DNA of 64,000 nucleotides from Nematostella vectensis (GCF_932526225.1 NC_064044.1:9710538-9774537), one strand, 5' to 3'; shown: positions 35,901 through 40,964, numbered from the stretch's first letter. Notes: generated by a model from the letters alone, not told the origin. Translations and numbers: made by a program.

Positions 35901-38737
35901 GGGGGGGGGGGGCACAATACAGAAATATAAAAAAAAATTGGGGGGGGCACAGCCACGCCCCTACTGGGTTTCCTTATGATTTTTAAAATATTGTGGAGAG
36001 GTAAATGCCCTCAGTGAACACCCCCTGCTACGGGCCTGCTTTAGGAACAAACCATTAGATTTGATATTTTAAAAAACGGGCAAGGAAAGAAGAAAAAATC
36101 GCCACATACTTCGGGAGAAAATCCAGCTGCAAAATTCTCAAAAACAAAATCGAGCCCCAGTCAAATGTCAATATCATACATCTATTTTTTTTCTGTACCA
36201 AGAAGAAGGGGGAAGCACTTGAATCTTGCTTGAGAAAATCTCCCGCGCTTTTTCCTTTGTAGTTTTCAAGTTACCTAATCCCAGTTTGTTCCAAGATAAA
36301 CTTATTTTAGTAGATAATGTTGAAAGTGCCTTCCAGTCGCTTGATTGGGGACACAAAAATGCCCCCCCCGTCTTCTCCCACCATTAAAGACCTTAAAATT
36401 TTCGACGGCAGAGAGTCTACGACGGCAGGTAGACTACGTAGGCGCACAAATAAGATTTCAGCGCGCGCTAACCCCTTTTTCTTTTAGCTGGCGGAGAAAT
36501 ACAACTTGTACGCTGGAAATACAACTCCTAGACTATTTAACGAGGGTAACATGGTACGCTATAAGCAAATAATCCACTTCTTGTCCGCAATTAATTTAGG
36601 GTTTTATTGTGGGCTAAAAAAGATTTTCAGCTGACACAAGCTGTCCTTGGCTGTTTTAGAAAATCACGGAAAATTAAAATTGCGAGCCAGTTTCTTTTTT
36701 GGCCCGACTTAAGTCGATGTGTGTTCTTCACTCGATACGAAGGCCTTCTCAAGGCATTTTGAGATAAAGTTTATACACTGCGCATCTTTACTAGTCGAGA
36801 GAAGGATTAACTTTTATACCAATACCTCTACTCGACCCAAAATACTTAAACTTACTTAGTTCGAAACTATAACAGGGTGTAGTTTTATATTGCTGTGTAT
36901 ATGTATTGGTCTCGCGCCCTCCCGCCGGAAAGCACATATCAATCAATTCTAGGTTTGAAAACTTTCAGGCTTGTTTAGTCAATTCCTTTTAAGACATTCA
37001 ATCATTTGTTCACCTTTTTATTGCCCTAGAAATCCAGGAATTCGTGTTCAATTCGATTTTACAGACCGCCCTTTTGAAAAATAGACACTAAAAGGACCTA
37101 ACGATTCAGAGTTTTAGGACATAACAGGTTCCCGCGCGCTCGCCCAAGGCTAAAGGGTGAAAAAATACATTTTTTTTATATTATGATGACGAGAGACTTG
37201 ACTCTAGATATTTTTTAAATTATTAAAATTAGACATATTTTTACTTGATGTTCTAGATGGATTTAGCCTTAGGTGTTTCACATTTTGAGCGAGCGATTTT
37301 CGCAATTTCAACCACGAATTTCTTTTTCATAGTGTTATTTCAAACTACAGTCAGCTAAACGTAACCCATCTATAAGAAATGGAGATATCATTCTTTGTTG
37401 GAGCTAGGTTATTGCAAACTCCTTTGTTTTAGCTGTTTCGTCACTTTCCATTCAAGTGTTTTGTCCTTTTATTGAAAAGGACGTAAATTGTGCAATTTCG
37501 CCGCAGGGCACCCGCCTATAAGGATCAACCTCCGCATTCGACACAAAACATCACCTGTCCTAAACAGAAAAAATAGATGCATTTCTTAAGATTGAAGTAT
37601 ATATACACGTTCCTGATCCTCGGTGACTCATATATTTTCAGAGCCGGAAGTAAGTTGTGTGAAGTAGAGCAAAAAAATTGTTATTGTTCGTTTCCTCGCT
37701 TCGCGTGTTAGTCGCATGTCTGTTCCGTATGATGATTCGAATTCCGTCTCACGTCAATTAGAGCTTTTCGTTTATCCAGATATTCAAGTTGTCTTACGTA
37801 TTATAGCTGACTGGATGCTAGCTTTCAAGTATAAAGAATTCCAGAATTCCAATTATAACGAATATTATTTTATTTTTGATAAACCGTTTTCTTTTTTTCA
37901 AACAAAATCCCACCTAGCATGTGGTGGGCTATTTTAATCCCCTAGTGTGAACTTCATAGAACTTTCTCAACTTTAATTTTCTGTTTCGACAGTAGTTCAT
38001 GGAAAGTATATGAATTGCGCAGTGAAATACTTCCAAATATTTTGTTGCGAATTTGCATAGTACCCCTAAAAAGCTTAATAAATTCTAAATCAATTAACTT
38101 ACGCACTAACATTTTACAAAAAAAATGTGTATATAACAAGCTTGTTTCGATTTTCAGTCATTTCAAACTTAACTAAGTTTTCTTTTTAGGGTTAAGTTGG
38201 CTTAACTGCTCCTATGCTATAAAAGCGCGCGAATGTTTTGGCATAGCGATTGTCTTTCGGAATATGTGTTTCTTACCCAGTGAATGATATTCTACTTCTG
38301 CGCTAAAAGCTCTACAAATAGCCAAAGCAAAACTACAAATGTCGAGAGTTTGAGAGCCCCGAAAACGAAACATCGATAAATTCAATCACTTGATATCAAC
38401 GCACCATCAAATTCAAATAGTTTGTCAAATAAATACTGACAGCAAATGTTACGGATAAAACACAAACAAAACACTTAGCTGGTCACACTCTAGAATGAAC
38501 CAAAATCTGACAGCAAACAAAAGATAGGTTACATCAATTCGCCTATTTTCTATTTCTATTAGACTATCACATCCCCGAATAAATAGCACGATAAAAAATG
38601 GAGTGCATTCGGAAACCCGAATCTTTAATTAAGTTACTAAGATTAGTCTTAGCTATAAGTGACTTACTTCCTTTGACGACGTTTGGAATGGCCCAAAGAC
38701 AAACCAAGATGATATATAAACCCGATTTTCTCTCCAT
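532..38737 (-). CDS. CDH23: Cadherin-23-like protein, 5' and middle part (47 coding exons, 3' end outside window)
   Basis: A very large single-pass adhesion protein. CDH23 in vertebrates forms the upper part of hair-cell tip links, binding calcium between successive EC repeats. All 47 exons were placed by GT-AG (one GC-AG) splice sites, and their phases close exactly (7301 bases, 2433 codons plus two bases). Order: signal peptide, 22 EC repeats with DxNDN, LDRE and AxDxDxG motifs, then the start of a membrane-adjacent domain. CDH23 signatures are an EC1 start like NNIPYITTTN, a TDISDMPPRF EC2-EC3 linker, a DEGPGTINKSLI segment in EC8, and FTKTLYTGGVTD followed by LYVLTDKQRAV and NVTGYIINIDDI near the membrane. 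Human CDH23 has 27 EC repeats, so this one is shorter. The transmembrane helix and cytoplasmic tail must lie left of position 532. Orthology is inferred from remembered family sequence, not from a search. Fat, Dachsous or another large cadherin is less likely. Confidence 0.9.
760..848 (-). CDS. CDH23: CDH23-like exon 46: start of membrane-adjacent domain
   Basis: Encodes LYVLTDKQRAVIISTRLPSE then LRSVQDELI. This matches the [IL]Y-[IV]-L-x-D-x-QR-V start of the ferredoxin-like membrane-adjacent domain of CDH23. Phase 2 end. Confidence 0.88.
880..1660. repeat. Long CATCAC microsatellite with a higher-order unit
   Basis: About 500 bases of nearly pure (catcac)n, followed at 1400-1640 by about four copies of a roughly 62-bp unit with ccattattataaccatatcg. 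It fills most of the intron between exons 45 and 46. The MVMV and similar open frames come from it. Confidence 0.95.
1856..2068 (-). CDS. CDH23: CDH23-like exon 45: EC22, membrane-proximal repeat
   Basis: Encodes AIDKDFGNNSRIAYTIRPGK, then FSMDMETGWI and VMAADNFGQTPYFNDTATVK. No LDRE, as in the last EC of human CDH23. Phase 0. Confidence 0.93.
2247..2688. mobile_element. Short inverted-repeat element, CAGGCCCGTACCC family (copy A)
   Basis: Ends are CAGGCCCGTACCCAGG and CCTGGTTACGGGCCTG, flanked by a direct CTCTC. The inside has two poly-C runs and an AATAAA-like 3' fragment at about 2310-2400 not found in the other copies. Non-autonomous DNA element by structure; superfamily unknown. Confidence 0.75.
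2860..2993 (-). CDS. CDH23: CDH23-like exon 44: EC21-EC22 linker
   Basis: Encodes DLTVQLVEIEVGDTNDNGPQ and then FTKTLYTGGVTDSAKPGSN. The FTK-x-x-YT-x-GV-x-TD pattern matches the last linker of human CDH23 closely. Confidence 0.93.
3459..3558 (-). CDS. CDH23: CDH23-like exon 43: insert with RKRR in EC21
   Basis: Encodes LNITTLQPLARKRRAVADPA then an Asn/Thr-rich stretch ending QAPLP. This is a loop longer than in a standard EC repeat. LARKRR is a furin-type convertase motif, and the NTT runs are glycosylation candidates. Confidence 0.8.
3935..3988 (-). CDS. CDH23: CDH23-like exon 42: EC21, 54-base exon
   Basis: Encodes DREDSSVHYLYVKASNDK. Human CDH23 has a similar DRE...VKASSN stretch in the third-last boundary region. 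Too short to appear as an ORF, but phase and homology fit. Confidence 0.88.
4106..4173 (-). CDS. CDH23: CDH23-like exon 41: EC21
   Basis: Encodes TEEQKYFILNETSGELRTRI followed by TL, so the LDRE motif is completed by exon 42. This perfect join confirms both small exons. Confidence 0.9.
4489..4597 (-). CDS. CDH23: CDH23-like exon 40: EC21
   Basis: Encodes RRTTFSVEENLDAGVPVGVV then AAQDLDTKNLIYYYIT. The calcium motif is shortened to QDLDT. Phase 1 end. Confidence 0.9.
4756..4863 (-). CDS. CDH23: CDH23-like exon 39: EC20-EC21 linker
   Basis: Encodes LTVKALDKGTPRLSSGEKQV then LIDLNDNKPIF. Phase 0. Confidence 0.92.
5041..5063. repeat. Poly-C tract
   Basis: A run of 23 C in the intron between exons 38 and 39. 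A poly-G run of similar size lies at 5227-5240, so the pair may mark another short inverted-repeat element. Confidence 0.7.
5324..5506 (-). CDS. CDH23: CDH23-like exon 38: EC20
   Basis: Encodes NATIGTLITQLNASDRDTGP, then NETTGEIRTAKALDHE. DHE replaces DRE. Phase 0. Confidence 0.92.
5892..6100 (-). CDS. CDH23: CDH23-like exon 37: EC19-EC20
   Basis: Contains FQMDNKTGVLTRTRPLDRED, then VLDMNDNLPIL and IPE. Its acceptor and first coding bases are duplicated just upstream (6101-6240). Confidence 0.92.
6101..6245 (-). repeat. 78-bp duplication of the exon 37 acceptor region
   Basis: The segment gttatccat...ggaatacacct, which is the first coding bases plus acceptor of exon 37, recurs at 6159 and more weakly near 6238, spaced 78-79 bases. 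One copy keeps an AG acceptor and an open frame (FHMDNN-like). Confidence 0.8.
6758..6944 (-). CDS. CDH23: CDH23-like exon 36: EC18-EC19
   Basis: Encodes AVITVLDVNDNAPRFDSESY, then VKAQDGDEGESGEIIFTIVS. Ends in phase 1 inside the SGNENG turn. Confidence 0.93.
7103..7239. mobile_element. Short inverted-repeat element, GGCGTAGCC family
   Basis: Ends GCGGCGTAGCC and GGCTACGCCCC enclose a poly-G run and a core also present, in opposite orientation, at 59531-59677. It lies in the intron between exons 35 and 36. Confidence 0.75.
7476..7685 (-). repeat. Degenerate copies of the exon 35 donor region
   Basis: The motif tatgataactctactt...gagtgatttctgct recurs near 7476, 7548 and 7669, the last being exon 35's own donor region. 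The earlier copies are decayed. Confidence 0.65.
7686..7846 (-). CDS. CDH23: CDH23-like exon 35: EC18
   Basis: Encodes FLIGEQSGVITLNCTPSGCL then DRETHARYELQVAA, with two unusual cysteines (NCTPSGC) that could form a local disulfide. Degenerate copies of its donor side lie at 7476-7685. Confidence 0.9.
7956..8243 (-). CDS. CDH23: CDH23-like exon 34: EC17-EC18
   Basis: Runs from NTGLITIKAKLDYEKTS through VSDVDDNAPVF into EC18 NATDIDAEASHKRVYYRIES. Phase 1 at both ends. Confidence 0.93.
8326..8441. repeat. Two copies of a roughly 64-bp intronic repeat
   Basis: Each copy holds 'aacctggtta/gacctggtta ... taaatgcgcgggtgcctctgg'. It lies in the intron between exons 33 and 34; the rest of that intron shows nothing I recognise. 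Confidence 0.65.
8850..8949 (-). CDS. CDH23: CDH23-like exon 33: EC17
   Basis: Encodes VVQVVATDPDEGANGQFTYK and DTDDVFNID. Ends in phase 1. Confidence 0.92.
9302..9442 (-). CDS. CDH23: CDH23-like exon 32: EC16-EC17 linker
   Basis: Encodes AKDHGIPALESNTSVMITIE, then DVNDNKPLF and the EC17 start. Phase 0. Confidence 0.92.
9478..9750. repeat. ATC microsatellite in the intron between exons 31 and 32
   Basis: Almost pure catcat runs, with cgtcgt near 9705. Open frames on both strands are artefacts. Confidence 0.95.
9774..9868 (-). CDS. CDH23: CDH23-like exon 31: EC16
   Basis: Encodes MFSVNETTGIISTTSTLDRE then SYTLIIT. Lies beside a long ATC microsatellite in the following intron. Confidence 0.9.
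10029..10206 (-). CDS. CDH23: CDH23-like exon 30: EC15-EC16
   Basis: Contains VTDANDHVPQF and then AFSVREDVKVGHTVGRVATT. NDH replaces NDN. Phase 0 start, phase 1 end. Confidence 0.92.
10537..10644 (-). CDS. CDH23: CDH23-like exon 29: EC15
   Basis: Encodes GNITTREPLNREETGSYTLT and RAVDSAIRAREGTTR, completing the EC15 sheet after exon 28. NRE replaces DRE. Phase 0. Confidence 0.9.
10822..10951. mobile_element. Short inverted-repeat element, GGCCGTAGCA family
   Basis: Ends GGGGCCGTAGCAAGG and GGAGGCCTGCTACGG, with poly-C runs inside. Related ends occur at 30368-30443 and 35869-36036. Confidence 0.65.
11224..12155 (-). CDS. CDH23: CDH23-like exon 28: EC12-EC15, the largest exon
   Basis: 932 bases with an unbroken frame. 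It covers the end of EC12 (linker VTDVIDDKPYF, lacking NDN), all of EC13 (ends VEDVNDNPPVF), all of EC14 (ends LVDINDNSPVF) and the first half of EC15 up to FAIDPDT. Elsewhere each repeat is split by two or three introns, so introns were probably lost here, perhaps through a cDNA-mediated event. Confidence 0.95.
12262..12665. repeat. CATCAC/CCACCA microsatellite
   Basis: Imperfect (atcacc)n filling most of the intron between exons 27 and 28. Open frames on both strands are artefacts. Confidence 0.95.
12685..12863 (-). CDS. CDH23: CDH23-like exon 27: EC11-EC12 linker
   Basis: Starts NDESPLFEKSMYYVNVSESA and continues TATDRDEGINAIIFY. NDE replaces NDN. Ends in phase 1 before the DIIVDSPLDRE of exon 28. 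Confidence 0.9.
13211..13367 (-). CDS. CDH23: CDH23-like exon 26: EC11
   Basis: Encodes NFVINASTAVITASPSSSID, then NVTATDGGGKNATARLTVIV. The conserved LDRE is IDRE. Starts and ends inside codons (GAA and AAA after joining). Confidence 0.88.
13556..13668. repeat. GAAAC/GAAAT pentanucleotide repeat
   Basis: About 20 imperfect copies of cgaaa(c/t), ending 14 bases from the GC donor of exon 25. Confidence 0.85.
13682..13742 (-). CDS. CDH23: CDH23-like exon 25: EC11, GC donor
   Basis: Encodes AMIATDADDGSNKDITYSLS. The donor is CAG followed by GCAAGT, a consensus GC-AG site; no GT gives an open, phase-correct join. The acceptor could also be six bases upstream, adding Lys-Gln; the shorter form fits EC spacing better. 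Confidence 0.78.
14108..14215 (-). CDS. CDH23: CDH23-like exon 24: EC10-EC11 linker
   Basis: Encodes VVITVKDENDNFPQFSFTGY and IAENSPVGSTITM. Phase 0. Confidence 0.92.
14485..14796 (-). CDS. CDH23: CDH23-like exon 23: EC9-EC10
   Basis: Contains VDDVNDNDPVF, then HASDRDQGANGNVTYKL, NNVTGEITVAGVIDRE and QAEDQGEPSSRK. 104 codons, phase 0. Confidence 0.93.
14986..15110. repeat. Roughly 26-bp repeat carrying CACGTG E-boxes
   Basis: About five copies of acacgtgaccattggtatgt-type units in the intron between exons 22 and 23. Four carry a perfect CACGTG. Confidence 0.8.
15225..15349 (-). CDS. CDH23: CDH23-like exon 22: EC9, array-seeding exon
   Basis: Encodes NFEISPNGMILTKTALDADR and then VIASDTGTPPLTSQ. 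The first 34 coding bases together with the acceptor (TTCCCCCTAG) form part of a 62-bp unit repeated about 22 times upstream in transcription sense. The correct acceptor is therefore chosen as the copy that continues into open coding sequence. Confidence 0.88.
15316..16720 (-). repeat. 62-bp minisatellite containing the exon 22 splice acceptor
   Basis: About 22 tandem copies of a 62-bp unit whose minus strand reads a pyrimidine tract, CCCCCTAG, then the first 34 coding bases of exon 22. The first copy is the real exon edge. Variant units recur 495 bases apart (at 15581 and 16076; at 15881 and 16376), so a block of eight units was itself duplicated. Confidence 0.95.
17059..17239 (-). CDS. CDH23: CDH23-like exon 21: EC8-EC9
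   Basis: Contains SITVRDINDNSPQF and the EC9 motif VSATDQDLEYKGKVIYNITD. Ends in phase 1 (Asn, then C). A copy with a 108-base internal deletion sits at 62717-62789. Confidence 0.92.
17472..17615 (-). CDS. CDH23: CDH23-like exon 20: EC8
   Basis: Encodes VRKELDRE and then LLDITATDQATPISDRKSAT, again like human EC16. The acceptor region seeds a roughly 105-bp minisatellite, and a near-identical copy of this exon lies at 63014-63157. Confidence 0.92.
17617..18665 (-). repeat. Roughly 105-bp minisatellite next to exon 20
   Basis: Nine full units of 99-114 bp with variable poly-G, each holding tgcaagatagcc, aacgctcactgtgagtggc and ctctttccttctgtcac. The founder appears to be 17617-17660, immediately outside the exon 20 acceptor (tgcagtatagca ... 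aacgctaacttgagtgg). Confidence 0.92.
18666..19090. other. Intron sequence, no feature seen
   Basis: Part of the 4.5 kb intron between exons 19 and 20. I see no exon, motif or repeat in it. Confidence 0.5.
19091..19902. mobile_element. 0.8 kb near-palindrome (inverted-repeat element 1)
   Basis: The left arm from ATGACGGAAAAACATGACG and the right arm ending in TCATGTTTTTCCGTCA pair over most of their length, including ttgaaatttgagctttt and the agaaat...cgtcatgtc inner blocks. The centre is near 19497. No coding capacity. Confidence 0.85.
19971..20309. mobile_element. 0.34 kb near-palindrome (inverted-repeat element 2)
   Basis: Arms start and end with CAGGCTTACCAACCT and AGGTTGGTAAGCCTG. They pair through acgattgatcacct and gtaattgtcttata. 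It sits directly beside element 1 and is absent from the downstream segmental copy. Confidence 0.85.
20330..22069. other. Intron sequence duplicated near the right edge
   Basis: No exon or element seen apart from poly-T runs. 20331-21228 is the source or sister of 63218-64000. Confidence 0.6.
22070..22306 (-). CDS. CDH23: CDH23-like exon 19: EC7-EC8
   Basis: Contains ILDVNDNTPAF, then ITVDEGPGTINKSLIDINAT. The DEGP-x-T-x-N-x-SLI stretch matches human EC16, a strong and specific CDH23 landmark. Phase 0. Confidence 0.93.
23108..23332 (-). CDS. CDH23: CDH23-like exon 18: EC7
   Basis: A whole EC7 core: AVDPDAGSNGQLTYS, then NSATGRLQISPTGLDRE and VTDNGSPPNT. Phase 0. Confidence 0.92.
23333..24551. 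other. Intron between exons 17 and 18
   Basis: No exon seen. 23781-23870 is a dispersed repeat whose reverse complement occurs at 35347-35437, and a weaker part near 37110-37160. Confidence 0.55.
24552..24680 (-). CDS. CDH23: CDH23-like exon 17: EC6-EC7 linker
   Basis: Contains VLDENDNTPQI, then a short EC7 start ending in NISE. Phase 0. Confidence 0.9.
25199..25315 (-). CDS. CDH23: CDH23-like exon 16: EC6
   Basis: Encodes LSFNISAGDDGGHFSINGSG and then ARELDRETIATYTLA. Phase 0. Confidence 0.9.
25735..26014 (-). CDS. CDH23: CDH23-like exon 15: EC5-EC6
   Basis: Runs from the FSVNADNGTI turn of EC5 through LQDVNDNDPEF into EC6 TATDKDSGENGR. Phase 2 start, phase 0 end. Confidence 0.92.
26434..26501 (-). 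CDS. CDH23: CDH23-like exon 14: EC5
   Basis: Encodes ATDADLGTFGALTYELRGGQ. The GTFG turn also occurs in human CDH23 EC5. Starts in phase 0 and ends in phase 2. Confidence 0.88.
26829..26993 (-). CDS. CDH23: CDH23-like exon 13: EC4-EC5 linker
   Basis: Contains TLINVNDNKPMFAKSSYNYT. The LIN-x-NDN form equals the EC4 linker of human CDH23. Phase 0. Confidence 0.92.
27656..27787 (-). CDS. CDH23: CDH23-like exon 12: EC4
   Basis: Encodes FAIDPTSGTLYINKTLDYEK, EC4 strands D-E, with the LDYE form typical of CDH23. Phase 0. Confidence 0.9.
28250..28432 (-). CDS. CDH23: CDH23-like exon 11: EC3-EC4 linker
   Basis: Contains VVDVNDNRPAF and then the EC4 start VYIFDVREDVALPGRVVSDQ. Phase 0 at both ends. 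Confidence 0.92.
29078..29181 (-). CDS. CDH23: CDH23-like exon 10: EC3
   Basis: Encodes NSDGVFTIDSNTGVITVNGS then IDAEKTDVFRITVK. DAE replaces DRE. Begins in phase 1 and ends in phase 0. Confidence 0.88.
29611..29689 (-). CDS. CDH23: CDH23-like exon 9: EC3
   Basis: Encodes GSTVVTVEARDGDVGINNPI, with the AxDxDxGxN-type motif of EC3. Ends in phase 1 inside the SG|NSDG turn. Confidence 0.88.
29752..30085. repeat. CACT and CATT tetranucleotide repeats
   Basis: About 45 copies of ctca, then ccat, then about 35 copies of catt, in the intron between exons 8 and 9. The THSLTHSL and FIHSFIHS open frames are artefacts. Confidence 0.97.
30368..30443. mobile_element. Short element end of the GGCCGTAGCA family next to exon 8
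   Basis: Carries poly-C and ends in gaggcctgc, four bases before the exon 8 donor. The left end is worn, so this may be a fragment. Confidence 0.45.
30448..30573 (-). CDS. CDH23: CDH23-like exon 8: EC2-EC3 linker
   Basis: Contains EVTDISDMPPRF, an atypical linker lacking NDN. Human CDH23 also has an Asp-Met linker here (TDVQDMDP), which supports orthology. The donor lies 4 bases from the end of a short inverted-repeat element (about 30368-30443), and the acceptor abuts an 18-bp tandem array. Confidence 0.9.
30574..31320 (-). repeat. 18-bp minisatellite abutting the exon 8 acceptor
   Basis: About 38 imperfect copies of acgacaggcaacgacatt starting within a few bases of the acceptor. The pyrimidine tract expected before the AG is weak. 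Confidence 0.92.
31646..31747 (-). CDS. CDH23: CDH23-like exon 7: EC2
   Basis: Encodes TPFFSLNSVNGELTLGGPLD followed by FEVARSYMLVVIAE, the D-F strands of EC2. DFE stands in the place of the usual DRE or DYE. Phase 0 at both ends. Confidence 0.9.
31976..32152 (+). repeat. Polypurine tract
   Basis: About 175 bases almost purely A and G (gaaaggga-type) in the intron between exons 6 and 7. Such tracts can form triplex DNA. Confidence 0.9.
32638..32742 (-). CDS. CDH23: CDH23-like exon 6: EC2
   Basis: Encodes NARVGTTILKISAIDADSGT and on, with the AxDxDxGxN calcium motif of EC2. Phase 0 at both ends. Confidence 0.9.
32910..32941 (+). repeat. Poly-G tract
   Basis: An uninterrupted run of about 32 G in the intron between exons 5 and 6. 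Confidence 0.9.
33136..33283. repeat. 36-bp minisatellite
   Basis: Four copies of atccgaattgcgtgacaac-type units with tgttgtctcgaat, in the intron between exons 5 and 6. Confidence 0.85.
33656..33745 (-). CDS. CDH23: CDH23-like exon 5: EC1-EC2 linker
   Basis: Contains VDDYNDNAPVF, the calcium-binding linker between EC1 and EC2, then the xAE motif of EC2. Its 3' acceptor region is repeated in the array that follows at higher coordinates (33746-34215). Confidence 0.9.
33738..34215 (-). repeat. 45-50 bp minisatellite containing the exon 5 acceptor motif
   Basis: About ten degenerate copies of ccctggattcctagaaagg plus ggaaaagcgagagttgtta. The minus strand of each reads a pyrimidine run and CTAG, like the exon 5 acceptor (ctttctag then GGTTCC), which is the first copy. 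Confidence 0.85.
34292..34360 (-). CDS. CDH23: CDH23-like exon 4: EC1 late strands
   Basis: Encodes IQDNYEFTVYVEDNYNGGGL, the F-G strands of EC1 with a glycine-rich loop. Phase 0 at both ends; donor GTAAGC. Confidence 0.85.
34626..34765 (-). CDS. CDH23: CDH23-like exon 3: EC1 core
   Basis: Reads GTDIATIQAEDVENDKLTFS through to KGKVNRE. The AEDVEND segment aligns with the acidic D-x-[D/E]-N-D segment of vertebrate CDH23 EC1. NRE replaces the usual DRE. Confidence 0.9.
35001..35274. mobile_element. 0.27 kb inverted-repeat element
   Basis: Ends GGGACTTGCGCTAAGAGATC and GATCTCTTGGCGCAAGTCCC pair over about 40 bp. A lone related end lies near 29010-29055 (acccaaaaagacacgcgatt...ggtgcaagtcgcc). 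Confidence 0.8.
35347..35437. repeat. Dispersed repeat, inverted relative to 23781-23870
   Basis: The run from ttttgctagcagccat to tctcccgcgcg is the reverse complement of the copy at 23781-23870, with few changes. Identity of the element unknown. Confidence 0.75.
35712..35777 (-). CDS. CDH23: CDH23-like exon 2: start of EC1
   Basis: Encodes NNIPYITTTNLALRVNENAT, the first strand of EC1 with the xEN calcium motif. The Asn-x-[Leu/Ile]-Pro-aromatic start resembles the unusual N-terminus of CDH23 EC1 rather than the Asp-Trp start of classical cadherins. Phase 1 on both sides. Confidence 0.88.
35869..36036. mobile_element. Short inverted-repeat element, GGCCGTAGCA family
   Basis: Ends CAGAGCCGTAGCAGGGGC and CCCCCTGCTACGGGCC, with poly-G inside and TGCTTTA directly repeated on both sides. 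In intron 1 of the cadherin gene. Confidence 0.7.
36045..38667. other. Cadherin intron 1, remaining part
   Basis: AT-rich, no exon recognised. A fragment of the 35347 repeat is at about 37110-37160. An enhancer here is possible for a first intron but not visible. Confidence 0.5.
38668..38737 (-). CDS. CDH23: CDH23-like exon 1: start codon and signal peptide
   Basis: The ATG at 38737 opens MERKSGLYIILVCLWAIPNV, a short basic start followed by a hydrophobic core: a typical secretory signal. The exon ends at a strong donor (A, then GTAAGT) in phase 1, which joins exon 2 to give mature protein starting near SNNIPY. No promoter could be recognised upstream. Confidence 0.85.
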
Positions 38738-40882
38738 TTCGCTTTTTTAACACACACACATCTAACTAGTATCCATGTTTTCTTATTATTCTCGATGATA
38801 TCCCGGTAATTTTTTTACAAAATTCGTCCCGAGTTTCGCTTGCTTGGGTACCTGTGAACATTAAAAAGGCTTTTGAGTACAAATTATTCATTTTTACATA
38901 GTAAGAGTATAGAATTCTTAACGTATATACCTGTTGTTAGTATTCCCTCGCTTTGTTTATGGAAAATGCGCTCCAGGTTTGAACCACTAATATATTCATC
39001 TGTGACACCTTTCTAGTCGAACGCTTTGTGCATAAATAAAACAGCAAAAACTTTCTTCTTTGTAAAATCAGCAAAGGAATGGATAAAAATCTATTAAACT
39101 GTTCTGTTAAATCTGAGAAACGAGGTAAAACCTGCAAAAAGTGATTTAATTTTACATAAAAAATGTTGAATATACTTAACAGCGGGATGCCATAAATACT
39201 TGTATTTATAAATAGAAAATTTAAACCGCAAAATTGTGGAGCTATCGTGCTCTGTCAATCGAGTTGCTTCTCCAATATTTCTTTTCCCATTTTTTCGTCC
39301 ATTTCATATAAAATCAACGATGAGTCACTTTGCTTATACTTTAGAAAGGGAGACAGTTAGATGTTCCTTAGCCAATCAGAATCGTTGTTTTAAGAGGTGC
39401 TGCCAATTATACCAGTTAGCAACTGCTAGACAAAATAAATGATACTTAGAACAGTTAGCGATTCTTTATCTTTTAGAAACTTTTATTTAAATGTTTGTAA
39501 TAAATTGTGGATCATAATATGAATCAAAACGTAGAATTAAACACACGAAGCTTGTGTACTCGAAACTGTGATGAATCACTAGGTAAGGATGAATAAAAAG
39601 ATAAATAAATATCTATGCGACTAAAGCGATTCTTCCAAACATCAGTTACATAACATAAGATTTCACTCAAATTATTGTGTAAGGGTTTTTTACAGCGATA
39701 TAATAAATGTGCTGGTCAACTGTAGTCCATTTTTTTAAAATAAATTACTAATATTCTTCGTATATTCTTCGTTATATATATAATTTCGTATGCACTCAAA
39801 TTCTTTCCAGATGAATATCTTCATAGATTCATAAAACCGGAAAATAATTCTCTGTAACAGTTTTACTCAGTTACTAGGAAAAATTACACTTATTGAGCTG
39901 TAACAACATACCTTGGTCTTGATTTTATAACATAATCCCCAAAATATAGATCTTGCACTGCTGCAATACACTCCAATAATTGCAACCCCAATTCTAAAAA
40001 TACAGAAAGACTTTTTGATTTTATGAGTGGATTTCTTTTTTAGAGAGTTGTTGCACGAGCTCCGTCAATGAGTATGCTTTCCGTCGCACTCCCGAAAAAT
40101 AATTAATATTTAAAATGTTATGAATATATTACTGGTAGCTAGAGCAACAAAGAGAGATGCCCAACTACCCCCGGCAACTATTAGAATAGCGATGACAGAG
40201 TGCTAGAGAAACCTAGCGATTCAACGGGGGGGAGTGAAGCGTATTTTAAAAACAGAGTATAAAAACATGCGTGCGAAAACCTGCTTTTTTCCCTGTTTTG
40301 GGATAATTTATCCTCTTTTTTGTAATACCAACGTCTTTCCCGACTCATCCTCGATCCGTTATTTTACTTTGCTTTAGTGAGTTAAAATCCTACTGAAAAA
40401 AAAAAAAACTTGAGTTGTCTAATACAGGTCATTCTTGAGTTTCTAGTTACCACCGATTTAAAGGGGCAGTTTCTCCCCTTGATATATGTCAAGGATGACA
40501 AAATGTTGGCTGATAAAGAATTTTGAGTTTTGCGATCTTATGAAAACAAATACTTTCAATCCATAGACGACCATTATCTTTTTTTTTTTCGTTAGCTTAT
40601 TGATTTATAAAGAAAGTGCCATTGCATCTTATTTGTCAGAAAGCTTGCATCCTCCCTCCCCCCCCCCCCCCCCCCCCCCAGGACGCGAGCCAATACGAAA
40701 CAAACTATAAACTTCCTCATTTATCATCATAAGACCCTGAAACAAAAAAATAATTTTTATGTCAAATCTTAGTAAAAATCTCAGAGCTAAATCTCGGGAG
40801 AGCAAGAGCAAACTATGAATAACCTAGTAGCCTATGGCAACGCGGCTCGACCAATCAGCGAAGATTTCTTTCAAGCTCTTTT
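38738..40882. other. Intergenic region between the cadherin and DUF4773 genes
   Basis: Both flanking genes are on the minus strand, so this holds the cadherin promoter and 5' UTR plus the end of the DUF4773 transcript. I could not identify a TATA box or start site for the cadherin. A poly-C run lies at 40660-40679. Confidence 0.5.
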
Positions 40883-40888
40883 TTTATT
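40883..40888 (-). terminator. AATAAA polyadenylation signal of the DUF4773 gene
   Basis: AATAAA on the minus strand about 77 bases past the stop codon, at the usual place for a short 3' UTR. Confidence 0.5.
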
Positions 40889-40964
40889 AAAATACCTCTA
40901 TAGCGATACATGTTTCCACGCTTGTATTCTACAGGATTTCTACGGAACAAAAGGCACCTTTCAC

